From an uncultured Pseudomonadota bacterium (GTDB taxonomy: Bacteria > Lernaellota > Lernaellaia > Lernaellales > Lernaellaceae), in assembly GCA_937967875.1 (NCBI GenBank), contig CALBTQ010000616.1, forward strand, positions 1 through 8,641: a DNA stretch of 8,641 bases, written 5' to 3'. Below, piece by piece: positions 1 through 7,004 of this stretch (within the stretch, counting starts at the first letter, position 1; every line of letters begins with the position of its first letter). The translations under genes were made by a program, and so were the position numbers. A model generated the notes under the pieces. The model did not search any database, had not been told where the DNA came from, and saw only the letters and a list, made by a program, of their open reading frames with translations.

Positions 1-43
1 TCGTATTCGGTGACTGGAGTTCAGACGTGTGCTCTTCCGATCT
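1..43 (+). other. Illumina TruSeq index-side adapter (not genomic)
   Basis: Bases 10-43 match the TruSeq Read 2/index adapter, ending in GCTCTTCCGATCT. On the opposite strand this is the usual AGATCGGAAGAGCACACG read-through sequence. Bases 1-9 fit an 8-base i7 index (CGAATACG when read as the index) plus one adapter base. This is technical sequence left in the assembly. Any reading frame that begins here is an artefact. Confidence 0.97.
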
Positions 44-44
44 C

Positions 45-194
45 ATCCCGATCGTCGCGGCGCTGACCATCTTCGGCGAAACGGTCACCGTGTTCCACGC
101 GATCGGCATCGCGTTGGTGATGATCGGCACCGGTTTGCTGGCGCTGAAAAAGGAAGAGGAAATCAGCCCGGCGCCGGAGCCGGAACAAGCCTGA
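45..194 (+). CDS. EamA/DMT-family permease, C-terminal fragment
   Basis: This is the last 49 codons of a gene whose 5' part lies beyond the left edge; the adapter junction cuts it. The visible residues contain a Pro-rich start (IPIVAAL), a conserved-type GE pair (FGETVT), then a hydrophobic helix (IGIALVMIGTGLLAL). This is the pattern of the last two membrane helices of the EamA repeat in drug/metabolite transporters. A short charged tail (KKEEE, then Pro/Glu) should be cytoplasmic. The substrate cannot be inferred. The gene converges on purA, 15 bp between stop codons, and its last codons form one arm of an inverted repeat. The family call rests on a short fragment and is moderately secure. 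Confidence 0.7.
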   Translation: MPIVAALTIFGETVTVFHAIGIALVMIGTGLLALKKEEEISPAPEPEQA

Positions 195-199
195 TTTCC
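158..199. terminator. Two-tier inverted repeat at the permease/purA convergent junction
   Basis: GGAAATCAG (158-166) and CTGATTTCC (191-199) form a perfect 9-bp stem. Inside it, CCGGC (168-172) pairs with GCCGG (179-183). The structure overlaps the last permease codons, and the permease stop TGA lies in the right arm. On the plus strand it is followed by CCGTTTCGTTTT, and on the minus strand (after purA) by TCTTCCTTTTT. Both are T-rich but interrupted. A weak bidirectional terminator for the two converging genes is the simplest reading; the tails are not ideal. Confidence 0.5.
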
Positions 200-209
200 C
201 CGTTTCGTT

Positions 210-1502
210 TTACGCGAAGGGCTTTTCGAGCACGATCGTTTCTTCGCGACCCGGACCGACCGAAATCAACTTGATCGGCAGGCCGACGAACTCCTCGATG
301 AATTGCAGGTAATCGCGCGCCTCGGGCGGCAGTTCCTCGCGCGTGCGGCAATCGCACACCGACCCCGACCATCCCGGAAATTCTTTGTAGATCGGCTTGC
401 AGCGATCGTACTCGGCGATCCCCGCCGGGAAGCAATCGATCGCCTGGCCGTCCAACTCGTAGCCGACGCCCACGCGGATCGTCTGCTGGCCGTCGAGCAC
501 GTCGAGTTTGGTGATCAGCAAATCGGTCATCCCGGCGATTTCCGCCGTGTATTTGATGACCATCAGATCCAGCCAGCCGCAACGGCGCGGTCGGCCGGTC
601 GTGCTGCCATATTCGCCGCCGCGATCGCGCAACGCCTGGCCGATTCCATCGAACAATTCGGTCGGGAACGGGCCGGCGCCCACGCGGGTCGTGTAGGCTT
701 TGACCACGCCCATGAGCCGGTCGACGCGCCGGGGGCCGACGCCCGCGCCGGCGCACACCGCGCCGGGCACGGTATTGGAACTGGTGACGAACGGATAGGT
801 GCCGTGGTCGATGTCCAGCATGATGCCCTGCGCGCCTTCGAAAAGCACCTTTTTACCGTCGCGCAACGCATCGTTGACCAGACGGTAGGTGCAACCGACG
901 TACTTCTTGATGCGATCGGCGTAGGCCTGGTAAGTGTCGACCACCTCGTTCAGGTCCAGCGCCGGCGCATGGTAATACTGGGTGAGCAGGAAATTGGCCA
1001 GCGGCAACTGTTCGGCGAAATACTCGCGCAGGTCGCGTCCGCCGGTGAAATCGCCCACGCGCAGGCCGCCGCGGCCGATCTTGTCGCGGTACACCGGGCC
1101 GATGCCCCGGCCGGTGGTGCCGATCTTACCTTCGCCTTTTTGCGCTTCGGCCGCCTTGTCCAGGGCGATGTGTTGCGGACAGGTGACGTGCGCGCGGTCG
1201 CTGATGACCAGTTGCGCGTCGTCGGCCAGCAGATCCTTGGCCTTGAGGCGGTCGATTTCATCCAACAGCACGGCGGGATCGAGCACCACGCCGTTGCCGA
1301 TCAGACAACGAACGCCGGGATGCAAAACGCCCGAGGGGATGTGATGAAGGATCGTCTTCTGCCCGGCCACCACCACCGTATGACCGGCGTTGTTGCCGCC
1401 TTGGTAACGAACGATCATGTCCGCCTTTTCGGCGTACAGATCGATCACCATGCCTTTGCCTTCATCGCCCCACTGCGTCCCGAATATCACAACCGACGGC
1501 AT
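210..1502 (-). CDS. purA: Adenylosuccinate synthetase
   Basis: PurA is a cytosolic enzyme that condenses IMP with aspartate using GTP to give adenylosuccinate, the first committed step to AMP. The 430-residue protein is full length for the family. Visible signatures are QWGDEGKG (10-17) with catalytic Asp13, GGNNAGHT with catalytic His41, GIGPVYRDK (133-141), the TTGRPRR loop (301-307), the guanine-binding TKLD (331-334) and the C-terminal SVGPGRE loop. The residue after the GDEGKG loop is Met18, where most homologues have Lys or Arg. The ATG start is preceded by GGAGG (bases 1507-1511) at a 4-base spacing. It lies 27 bp downstream of serA on the same strand and probably shares its transcript. 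Identification is secure. Confidence 0.97.
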   Translation of the reverse strand: MPSVVIFGTQWGDEGKGMVIDLYAEKADMIVRYQGGNNAGHTVVVAGQKTILHHIPSGVLHPGVRCLIGNGVVLDPAVLLDEIDRLKAKDLLADDAQLVISDRAHVTCPQHIALDKAAEAQKGEGKIGTTGRGIGPVYRDKIGRGGLRVGDFTGGRDLREYFAEQLPLANFLLTQYYHAPALDLNEVVDTYQAYADRIKKYVGCTYRLVNDALRDGKKVLFEGAQGIMLDIDHGTYPFVTSSNTVPGAVCAGAGVGPRRVDRLMGVVKAYTTRVGAGPFPTELFDGIGQALRDRGGEYGSTTGRPRRCGWLDLMVIKYTAEIAGMTDLLITKLDVLDGQQTIRVGVGYELDGQAIDCFPAGIAEYDRCKPIYKEFPGWSGSVCDCRTREELPPEARDYLQFIEEFVGLPIKLISVGPGREETIVLEKPFA

Positions 1503-1529
1503 CGTTCCTCCGCGAGCATGTTAGGCGAC

Positions 1530-3116
1530 TTAGCTAACACGAACCAGGCGCGCCGACAAGACTTGCGGCAATTTTTTCAGTTCCGCGACAATCCCGCCGT
1601 CGATATCGCCGTCGACGGTGACGACCATCAGCGCATGTGCTTCGCCCTTGATCCGGCCCAGGCGCAACTGGCCAATGTTGATCGCGGCGCGGCCCAACAG
1701 GGTGCCGACTTCGCCGACGACGCCGGGCACGTCCTTATTGACGATCAATAGCATCGTGCCTTCCGGTTCGAGGTTGATGCTGTAACCGTTGAGCTGCACG
1801 ATGCGCTCCTCCCCGGGTGCGGGAATGGACGCCTGGATCGTCTGCTCGCCGCCCTTGCCGGTCACCTTCACGCCCAGGACGTTGGCGTAATCGTCCAGGT
1901 GCGGGCGTTTGGCTTCGAGGACCTCGATGCCGCTTTCCTGCGCCAGGTACGGCGCGTTGATTTCGTTGATTTCCTCGTCGCCGCGCTGCTGCTTGAAGTA
2001 CTCGGTCAGAATGGCCACCCGGATCGGCGACGCCGGGAAGTTGGCGAAATCGCCGCCGAGGAAGATTTTCATCGACTTGGGCGCCTCGTCGACCAACTGC
2101 CCGAGCATCGTGCCCACGCGCTTGGCGAGGCTGATCACCGGGGCCATGCGCTTGAGGGTTTCGGGTTCGACGTAGGGTGCGTTAACCGCATTTTTAACGA
2201 TGCCGTTTTGCAGGAAATCGATCATCTGCTCGGCGATCATGATCGCCACGTTGTCCTGCGCTTCGCCGGTGGACGCGCCCAGATGCGGCGTGACGACCAC
2301 GTTTTCCTGCGCGAACAGCGGCGAATCGGTGCACGGTTCCTGCGGATAGACGTCGACCGCGACGCCGGCAACCTGACCCGATTGAAGTCCATCGACCAGC
2401 GCCTGCTCGTTGGCGATGCCGCCGCGCGCGCAATTGATGATGCGCACGCCTTTTTTCATTTTGGCGATGGCCGCCGCGTCGATCAGGTTCATCGTCTTGT
2501 CGTTGCGCGGCACGTGAATGGTGATGTAATCGGCCTCGGCCAGAATCTGCTCGAAGGACGCGGGAATCGCGCCGGCTTCGGCGATCTTGTCCTCGACCAT
2601 GAACGGATCGTAGACCAGCACGCGCATCTTCAAACCAAGCGCGCGGTCGGCGACGATGCGCCCGACATTGCCGAAGCCCAGCACGCCCAATGTTTTGCGA
2701 TAAACCTCGACACCGACGTTCTTCGATTTTTCCCAGCGGCCGTCCTTGAGCGCGCAGTCGGCCTGAGGAATGCGGCGCGACAAAGCCATGATCATGGCGA
2801 TGGTATGTTCCGCAGTGGCCACGGTGTTGCCGCCGGGGGTGTTCATCACGACGATGCCGCGTTTGCCGGCGACCGGCAGATCGACGTTATCCACGCCCAC
2901 GCCGGCGCGACCGACCGCCTTTAGTTTTGCGGCGGCTTCCATCACATCGGCGGTGACGTTGGTGGCCGATCGAATGATCAGACCATCGGCATCGGCAATG
3001 GCTTTTTTCAGTTCATCCGGCTTGAGTCCCGGCGAGTAATCCACTTCCAGACCTTTGGCCTGTCGCAGGATTTCCAACCCTTTTTCCGAGAACTTGTCCG
3101 AAATTAAAACACGCAT
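1530..3116 (-). CDS. serA: D-3-phosphoglycerate dehydrogenase (long, ACT-containing form)
   Basis: SerA oxidises 3-phosphoglycerate to 3-phosphohydroxypyruvate with NAD+, the first step of the phosphorylated serine pathway. The 528-residue product is the long form, with split substrate and NAD-binding domains (1 to about 315), an intervening ASB-type domain (about 320-445) and a C-terminal ACT domain (about 454-528, beginning TMLLIVNKDVPG). The Rossmann motif is GFGNVG (147-152) with Asp170 closing the second strand. The catalytic residues are Arg231 (NCARGG), Glu260 (YPQEP) and His278 (TPHLGAS), with the family's usual spacing. The ACT domain suggests effector control, classically serine, though feedback is not guaranteed in long forms. 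The ATG follows a strong GGGGGAG Shine-Dalgarno (3120-3126). It is the first gene of a likely serA-purA operon. Confidence 0.97.
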   Translation of the reverse strand: MRVLISDKFSEKGLEILRQAKGLEVDYSPGLKPDELKKAIADADGLIIRSATNVTADVMEAAAKLKAVGRAGVGVDNVDLPVAGKRGIVVMNTPGGNTVATAEHTIAMIMALSRRIPQADCALKDGRWEKSKNVGVEVYRKTLGVLGFGNVGRIVADRALGLKMRVLVYDPFMVEDKIAEAGAIPASFEQILAEADYITIHVPRNDKTMNLIDAAAIAKMKKGVRIINCARGGIANEQALVDGLQSGQVAGVAVDVYPQEPCTDSPLFAQENVVVTPHLGASTGEAQDNVAIMIAEQMIDFLQNGIVKNAVNAPYVEPETLKRMAPVISLAKRVGTMLGQLVDEAPKSMKIFLGGDFANFPASPIRVAILTEYFKQQRGDEEINEINAPYLAQESGIEVLEAKRPHLDDYANVLGVKVTGKGGEQTIQASIPAPGEERIVQLNGYSINLEPEGTMLLIVNKDVPGVVGEVGTLLGRAAINIGQLRLGRIKGEAHALMVVTVDGDIDGGIVAELKKLPQVLSARLVRVS

Positions 3117-3141
3117 CGTCTCCCCCGTATAAATATTCAGG

Positions 3142-3152
3142 TAAACCGTTTA
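3142..3152. promoter_or_regulatory. Palindrome in serA leader (possible operator)
   Basis: TAAACCGTTTA is an 11-bp palindrome (5-bp arms around one base). It lies between the predicted serA transcription start and the Shine-Dalgarno. A repressor site here is possible. Related ACCGTTT strings occur near 6982 and 7031, in the other promoter region. Chance occurrence cannot be excluded. Confidence 0.25.
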
Positions 3153-3191
3153 TTTGGAAGCTGTGCCGCCTAGATGGAAAAAACGCTACAT

Positions 3192-3220
3192 AATGTACTT
3201 GGTGAAGGAAAAAGTGTCAA
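3192..3220 (-). promoter_or_regulatory. Predicted sigma70-type promoter for serA-purA
   Basis: Read on the minus strand there is a perfect TTGACA -35 (3215-3220), a 17-base spacer, and TACATT as -10 (3192-3197; 4 of 6 consensus bases, keeping the TA...T core). The start site would be near 3185, giving a leader of about 70 bases before the serA ATG. The 138-bp gap shows no hairpin with a T-run after the kinase stop, so read-through from upstream could add to this promoter. Confidence 0.6.
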
Positions 3221-3254
3221 GTCTTGTATGCGGTGCGTCATATAGATAAGCAAC

Positions 3255-5204
3255 TCAGGCTTTGGGTAGGTGAATAACTATGCGGGAGCCCTCTTCCATG
3301 CGCTCGGGTACGCGATCCTCGATGGTAATGGAGCCGTGCAGAACGTCGATCAGGGCTTTGACGATGCTCATCCCCAGACCGAGTCCTTCCTTTTTGGAAA
3401 AACGGGTGTAGCGCTGGTACAGTTTTTCACGCGCTTCCGGGCTGATGCCGTCACCGTTGTCTTCGATGGAAATCGACCAGTTTTTCTCGTTCGGATCCTC
3501 GGCGACGGTGACTTTCACCCACTTTTTATCTTTGGAATTATGGCGGACGGCATTGGAAAGCAGGTTGACGAACAGTTGTTTGACCAGCGGATTGGCCAGG
3601 ATGAACTGGTTGTCGGCCACTTCGATTTCGATGGAAAAAGCCTCGTCGCGGAACATATCTTCGACAATTTCCCGCGCTTCATCGATAACGGTCCACAGTT
3701 CGACCGGGAGGAATGATTCGGGATTCAAACTGCGAATCGCCATGAGTTCGCGCACCTGGTCGATCAAACCGGCGACGCGGCGGGCGGTGCGTTGCACGGT
3801 CAGAGCATAGCGTTGCTGATCCTCGTTCAAATTGCCGATGGTTTCCTCGGAAAGCAAATCGACGCTGCCCAGAATGGTGTGCATCATGTTGTTCACATCA
3901 TGGGTCAGCACGTCGTTGAAGAAAGTGGCGATTTCCTTTTCACGATGCAATTCGTTTTGCATGGCGATGCGCTCGGACATGTCGCGCACGAACGAGAGAC
4001 TGGCCTTGCGTCCTTCGAAATCGATGGCGATGGCGTTGAATTCCACAATGACGTTGTGACCGTCGCGCGCCTTCAACCGCGCCTGGTAGATGGCTTTGGA
4101 AACGTCGCCGGAAATGCGGTTTTGATAATGCCGCGTCAATTCGGCAATGTCTTCGTCGGGCATGGAACGCTCGATGGGCATGCCGATCATGTCGGATACC
4201 GTGTAACCGAGCATATCGGCCAGCTTTTTGTTGACGAACTTGAAGACGCCGTCCTGACTGATCATGATGCCGTCGTTGGCCTGCTCGACCAACGCGCTGT
4301 ACTTGGCCTGGTTGCTGCGCAATTCGTCCAGCAACCGTCCGTTTTCGATCGCCTGGCTGAACTGGACGATCATCGCCTGCATCAGCGCCTGATCTTCCGG
4401 ATGCAGCGCAATCAACGGCACGAACAACAGAAAACCGTACACACGCCCGCGATTGCGGATCGAAATCGCCTGCGTATCCTCGAAGCGAAATTTTTTTAGA
4501 TGCTCCAGAACGATCGTGTCGATCGATTTCAATTCGGCGAGCGGCAACGGATGATCCTGGGCGATGATCTGCTTGATCCAATCTTGCTCGAAGGGAATCA
4601 GGCGGAACTTTTCAACGATCTGCCGCGGCAGGCCGCGATGCGAATACAGCACCGCTTTCCGGCGATTGCGCCCGACCAGGTAGATCGCCACCGCGCGCAG
4701 GTCGAGCGTCTGCATCAAGATAATCAGGAACTTCTCGACCAGCCCCTGCAGGCGTCCGCCCTCGGCGACCAGGGAGGAAACCCGGCTAAGCGTGGCCAGT
4801 TGCCAATTGCGCTGCGTCAGGGCGCGTTCGGCGCGCACTTCGTTGTCCACGTCGTGCAGGGTGCCGATCAACGCCGGTTTGGCGTCGCCTTTGAGTTCGC
4901 TGGCGGAAATGGACAGGCTGCCGATGAAAGGCTTGCCGTCCTTGCGTAAAAGTTTGATGCGTTCGGTGAAAATTCGTTTGTCGCGCAGAGCGTCGCGGAT
5001 ATCCTCAATGAACTGCTGGAACCGCGATTGTTCCTCGAAGAATATCTGCATGTTTTTGCCGATCAGTTCGGCGGTGTGATAGCCCAGGATGCGGGTGACG
5101 GTTTTGTTGACGAACTGGATGCGGAAATCGTCGTCCAATGAAAAAATGATTTCATTGACCGAGTCCAGCAGGGTCGTTAGAAAGGCCATATCCCGGCTGA
5201 GCAT
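3255..5204 (-). CDS. Soluble PAS-GAF-PAS sensor histidine kinase
   Basis: This 649-residue sensor kinase has no signal peptide or membrane helix, so it should sense a cytoplasmic cue. Domains in order: PAS (about 8-125, with FVNKTVTRILGY), GAF-like (about 145-290), a second PAS (about 300-415, with FKFVNKKLADMLGY), then the transmitter. The H-box is LTHDVNNMM with His435 as the likely phosphorylated residue; this HDxNN form differs from the common HELRTPL. The ATPase domain has an N-box (FVNLLSNAVRHN, Asn551), a G1 box (DNGDGI, 582-587) and a G2 box (GLGLG, 607-611). No receiver domain is attached and no response regulator is in the window, so the partner is unknown. The start is fixed by GGGAG (5211-5215) at 6 bases and by an in-frame TGA just upstream. 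It follows the hydrolase gene at 85 bp, with a hairpin between them. Confidence 0.92.
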   Translation of the reverse strand: MLSRDMAFLTTLLDSVNEIIFSLDDDFRIQFVNKTVTRILGYHTAELIGKNMQIFFEEQSRFQQFIEDIRDALRDKRIFTERIKLLRKDGKPFIGSLSISASELKGDAKPALIGTLHDVDNEVRAERALTQRNWQLATLSRVSSLVAEGGRLQGLVEKFLIILMQTLDLRAVAIYLVGRNRRKAVLYSHRGLPRQIVEKFRLIPFEQDWIKQIIAQDHPLPLAELKSIDTIVLEHLKKFRFEDTQAISIRNRGRVYGFLLFVPLIALHPEDQALMQAMIVQFSQAIENGRLLDELRSNQAKYSALVEQANDGIMISQDGVFKFVNKKLADMLGYTVSDMIGMPIERSMPDEDIAELTRHYQNRISGDVSKAIYQARLKARDGHNVIVEFNAIAIDFEGRKASLSFVRDMSERIAMQNELHREKEIATFFNDVLTHDVNNMMHTILGSVDLLSEETIGNLNEDQQRYALTVQRTARRVAGLIDQVRELMAIRSLNPESFLPVELWTVIDEAREIVEDMFRDEAFSIEIEVADNQFILANPLVKQLFVNLLSNAVRHNSKDKKWVKVTVAEDPNEKNWSISIEDNGDGISPEAREKLYQRYTRFSKKEGLGLGMSIVKALIDVLHGSITIEDRVPERMEEGSRIVIHLPKA

Positions 5205-5220
5205 GCATCACTCCCGTGTC

Positions 5221-5290
5221 ACCGACAAAGGCATCATTATTACCATCGACGTTTTCGACGGGATTCTTGAGCGGTAATGCCTTGTCCGGT
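5221..5290. repeat. Imperfect inverted repeat between hydrolase and kinase genes
   Basis: The left arm (5221-5244) and right arm (5273-5290) pair as ACCG/CGGT, ACAA-GGCAT/ATGCCTTGT (with one bulged A) and TACC/GGTA, about 17 pairs in all with small bulges and a 28-base loop. On the minus-strand transcript it begins at the hydrolase stop codon and ends just before the kinase ribosome-binding site. No T-run follows it, so it is not a standard intrinsic terminator. It may instead stabilise or process the upstream message. Confidence 0.5.
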
Positions 5291-6933
5291 TACAGGTTGG
5301 CGCGCAACCAGGTTGTCAAATATTGAATGAATTCGGGCGCCACTTCCAACGACGGATCGCTGTATTCGGCCAACGATCCGCGCGACGGTTTAAAAAAGTG
5401 ATTGAGCTGCGGGAAGTTTTTGAACGTATAGTTCGCTTTGCCGCCCAGCGCCTTGCGGAATCCTTCGGCGTGTTGCGGAAACACCTGCAAATCCTTGCCC
5501 GCCTGTATATGCAGAATTTTCGCGGTGCTTTTCTTCAGGTCGTCGACCGGATTCATGTCGAACCATTCGCGATAAACGTCCAGATACACCGAACGACCGC
5601 CTATGACGGTAAATTCGAGGTCCGGCTGCGTTTGGGCGCGATTCATCAGAATTGCAATGGGATTGCGGCGCCAGGCATCCGGGTCGGTGTTGCCTTCCAG
5701 ATCGAGACGGTGCTTGATCTGCTCTTCGGCTAATTGCGACAACGGAACGTCACAGGGAGCCAGCAACGCCAACGCTTTCAAATCCTGCCGCTTGGCGGCC
5801 ACCATGATCGCCACGTTCGCCCCCTCGCCTTGGCCGACGATCGCCAGCCGCGCCGGATCGACATCGGCGCGTTGTTTGAGGAATTCCAAAGCAGCCACCG
5901 CGTCCAACGCCTGCACCGACAGGCTGGTGCGGGCGACATCGCCCTGACTTTCCCCCACGCCGCGGTCGTCGAGCCGCAGCACGAGGAATCCGGTCTTGCT
6001 GACCGCATCCATCATTTTTTGCGTGCCGGTGTTGACGTTGGCGATCGGCGAATTGCCGTCGCGATCCTGCGGACCGGCCGTGGAAAGAAAGAGAATCGCC
6101 GGCAGGCGCCCTTCCAGACTTTTGGGCTTGGTGACCACGCCGGCCAGATTCGCGCCGCCGCTGTCAAAACTCACGGCTTCGGTAAGCAGATCGCCGCCGA
6201 TCACTTTAACCGGATTGACCTCGCCGGCGCGCTCGCCGTCGTATTTGGTGCGTTCGATGATCAGATTGAGCATCGGCACTTCGATTTTCAAAATCTGACC
6301 CTGCTTGTCGGCCCAGATGATCAATCCCATGTCGCTGCGGTCGACGAAATAGCGGTGCGCCATAAAGTAGCCATTTTCCAAGGCCACCGCTTCCCAACCG
6401 AGATGCCTGATTTTCACTTCCTCGACCAGGCGCAGCTCCGAGGGGATGACGGCCATGAACGTCTGCTCGCCGCCGGTTCGATGCGAATAACGATGGATCA
6501 ACAGGTGATACTGGTGCCAGACGCCGATATCGAGAATGAGCGTGGCCGGGGTTACGCGCAACCGCTTGTCCTTTTTGGTCACGCCCTCGCGCACCTCGAT
6601 GAGCATTTCATCGCTTTCGTAGGTGACGCCCAATTCGCGGGGCAGATTGTTCAGGAGAATTTCCCGCTGGTAATTGTGCACCGGGCCGGACAAACCGCGC
6701 ATCTGCAGCCGCGAATAGTCTTTGTATTCATCGTTATCGCTGTGCTTGAGCGTGCCGTGCGATTCGGTGATCACGCGCCCGTCGTCCTCGAAGGTTACCG
6801 TGAATTTTTCGGCGCCGATCACCTTGTCGTTTTCTTTGATTTGAAACGTGCCGCTGATCTCGTCGGTCGCCAGGGCCGCCGTGGCGAACAACAGCGCGAT
6901 AATCGTTAAAATGATCGTTATGGTCGTACGCAT
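5290..6933 (-). CDS. Secreted two-domain alpha/beta hydrolase-fold protein lacking the nucleophilic Ser
   Basis: The product is a 547-residue exported protein. The ATG at 6933 is chosen because AGGAGG lies 4 bases upstream; an in-frame GTG at 6948 overlaps that site and is unlikely. Residues 1-22 form a signal peptide with a hydrophobic core and an ALA-TDE cleavage site. Residues about 23-235 are a beta-rich domain I do not recognise. Residues about 245-547 are an alpha/beta hydrolase of the group with a GPQDRD motif near strand 3 (287-292) and LDDRGVGES after strand 4. The acid (Asp481 in GKDLQV) and His512 (LNHFF) are present. The elbow that normally reads GHSEGG reads GQGEGA, with Gly369 in place of the catalytic Ser. 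The fold assignment is secure. Ester or peptide hydrolysis by the usual mechanism is doubtful, and the substrate is unknown. Confidence 0.85.
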   Translation of the reverse strand: MRTTITIILTIIALLFATAALATDEISGTFQIKENDKVIGAEKFTVTFEDDGRVITESHGTLKHSDNDEYKDYSRLQMRGLSGPVHNYQREILLNNLPRELGVTYESDEMLIEVREGVTKKDKRLRVTPATLILDIGVWHQYHLLIHRYSHRTGGEQTFMAVIPSELRLVEEVKIRHLGWEAVALENGYFMAHRYFVDRSDMGLIIWADKQGQILKIEVPMLNLIIERTKYDGERAGEVNPVKVIGGDLLTEAVSFDSGGANLAGVVTKPKSLEGRLPAILFLSTAGPQDRDGNSPIANVNTGTQKMMDAVSKTGFLVLRLDDRGVGESQGDVARTSLSVQALDAVAALEFLKQRADVDPARLAIVGQGEGANVAIMVAAKRQDLKALALLAPCDVPLSQLAEEQIKHRLDLEGNTDPDAWRRNPIAILMNRAQTQPDLEFTVIGGRSVYLDVYREWFDMNPVDDLKKSTAKILHIQAGKDLQVFPQHAEGFRKALGGKANYTFKNFPQLNHFFKPSRGSLAEYSDPSLEVAPEFIQYLTTWLRANL

Positions 6934-6937
6934 CGTT

Positions 6938-6943
6938 CCTCCT
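6938..6943 (-). promoter_or_regulatory. Shine-Dalgarno that sets the hydrolase start
   Basis: AGGAGG on the minus strand lies 4 bases before ATG (6931-6933). It overlaps the codons that would follow the alternative GTG at 6948, which argues against that longer start. Confidence 0.8.
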
Positions 6944-6945
6944 GA

Positions 6946-6961
6946 CACTCGCTCACGAGTG
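6946..6961 (-). promoter_or_regulatory. Short hairpin at the 5' end of the hydrolase leader
   Basis: CACTCG-TGAG-CGAGTG forms a perfect 6-bp stem with a 4-base loop. It ends 2 bases before the Shine-Dalgarno and begins about 9 bases after the predicted start site. It could protect the 5' end or keep the ribosome-binding site exposed; this is inference from position only. Confidence 0.4.
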
Positions 6962-6976
6962 CGTCCTTGTAGCAGA

Positions 6977-7004
6977 ACATTACCGTTTTGACCAGGGATG
7001 TCAA
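6977..7004 (-). promoter_or_regulatory. Predicted sigma70-type promoter for the hydrolase gene
   Basis: On the minus strand there is a perfect TTGACA -35 (6999-7004), a 16-base spacer and TAATGT as -10 (6977-6982; TA...T core kept). The start site would be near 6970, giving a leader of about 36 bases. The -35 lies inside the first copy of the TGTCAAAATTCT repeat. Confidence 0.5.

Noticed and set aside
29..274. An 81-codon plus-strand frame starting near the left end
   Set aside because: Its start lies in adapter sequence, and it is in a different frame from the permease fragment, which has clear membrane-helix residues.
303..1751. A 482-codon plus-strand frame opposite purA and serA, and a similar long one at 1899-2924
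   Set aside because: Both are antisense shadows in GC-rich DNA. The His/Asp/Arg-rich composition lacks domain logic, and the minus strand holds unmistakable purA and serA.
3123..3140. AT-rich TATAAATATT before serA as a promoter -10
   Set aside because: It is too close to the Shine-Dalgarno to leave a usable leader, and a much better promoter lies at 3192-3220.
3117..3254. Terminator or riboswitch between the kinase and serA
   Set aside because: No stable hairpin followed by a T-run and no known riboswitch core could be found by eye.
5228..5245. AATAAT as a -10 box for the kinase gene
   Set aside because: No acceptable -35 lies at 16-18 bases, and the bases are part of the hairpin arm.
5734..6909. 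A 391-codon plus-strand frame opposite the hydrolase
   Set aside because: It is an antisense shadow. The minus-strand frame has a signal peptide, a Shine-Dalgarno and hydrolase motifs.
6934..6948. GTG start giving five extra residues on the hydrolase
   Set aside because: It overlaps the AGGAGG site serving the ATG at 6933, and the shorter form gives a normal signal peptide.
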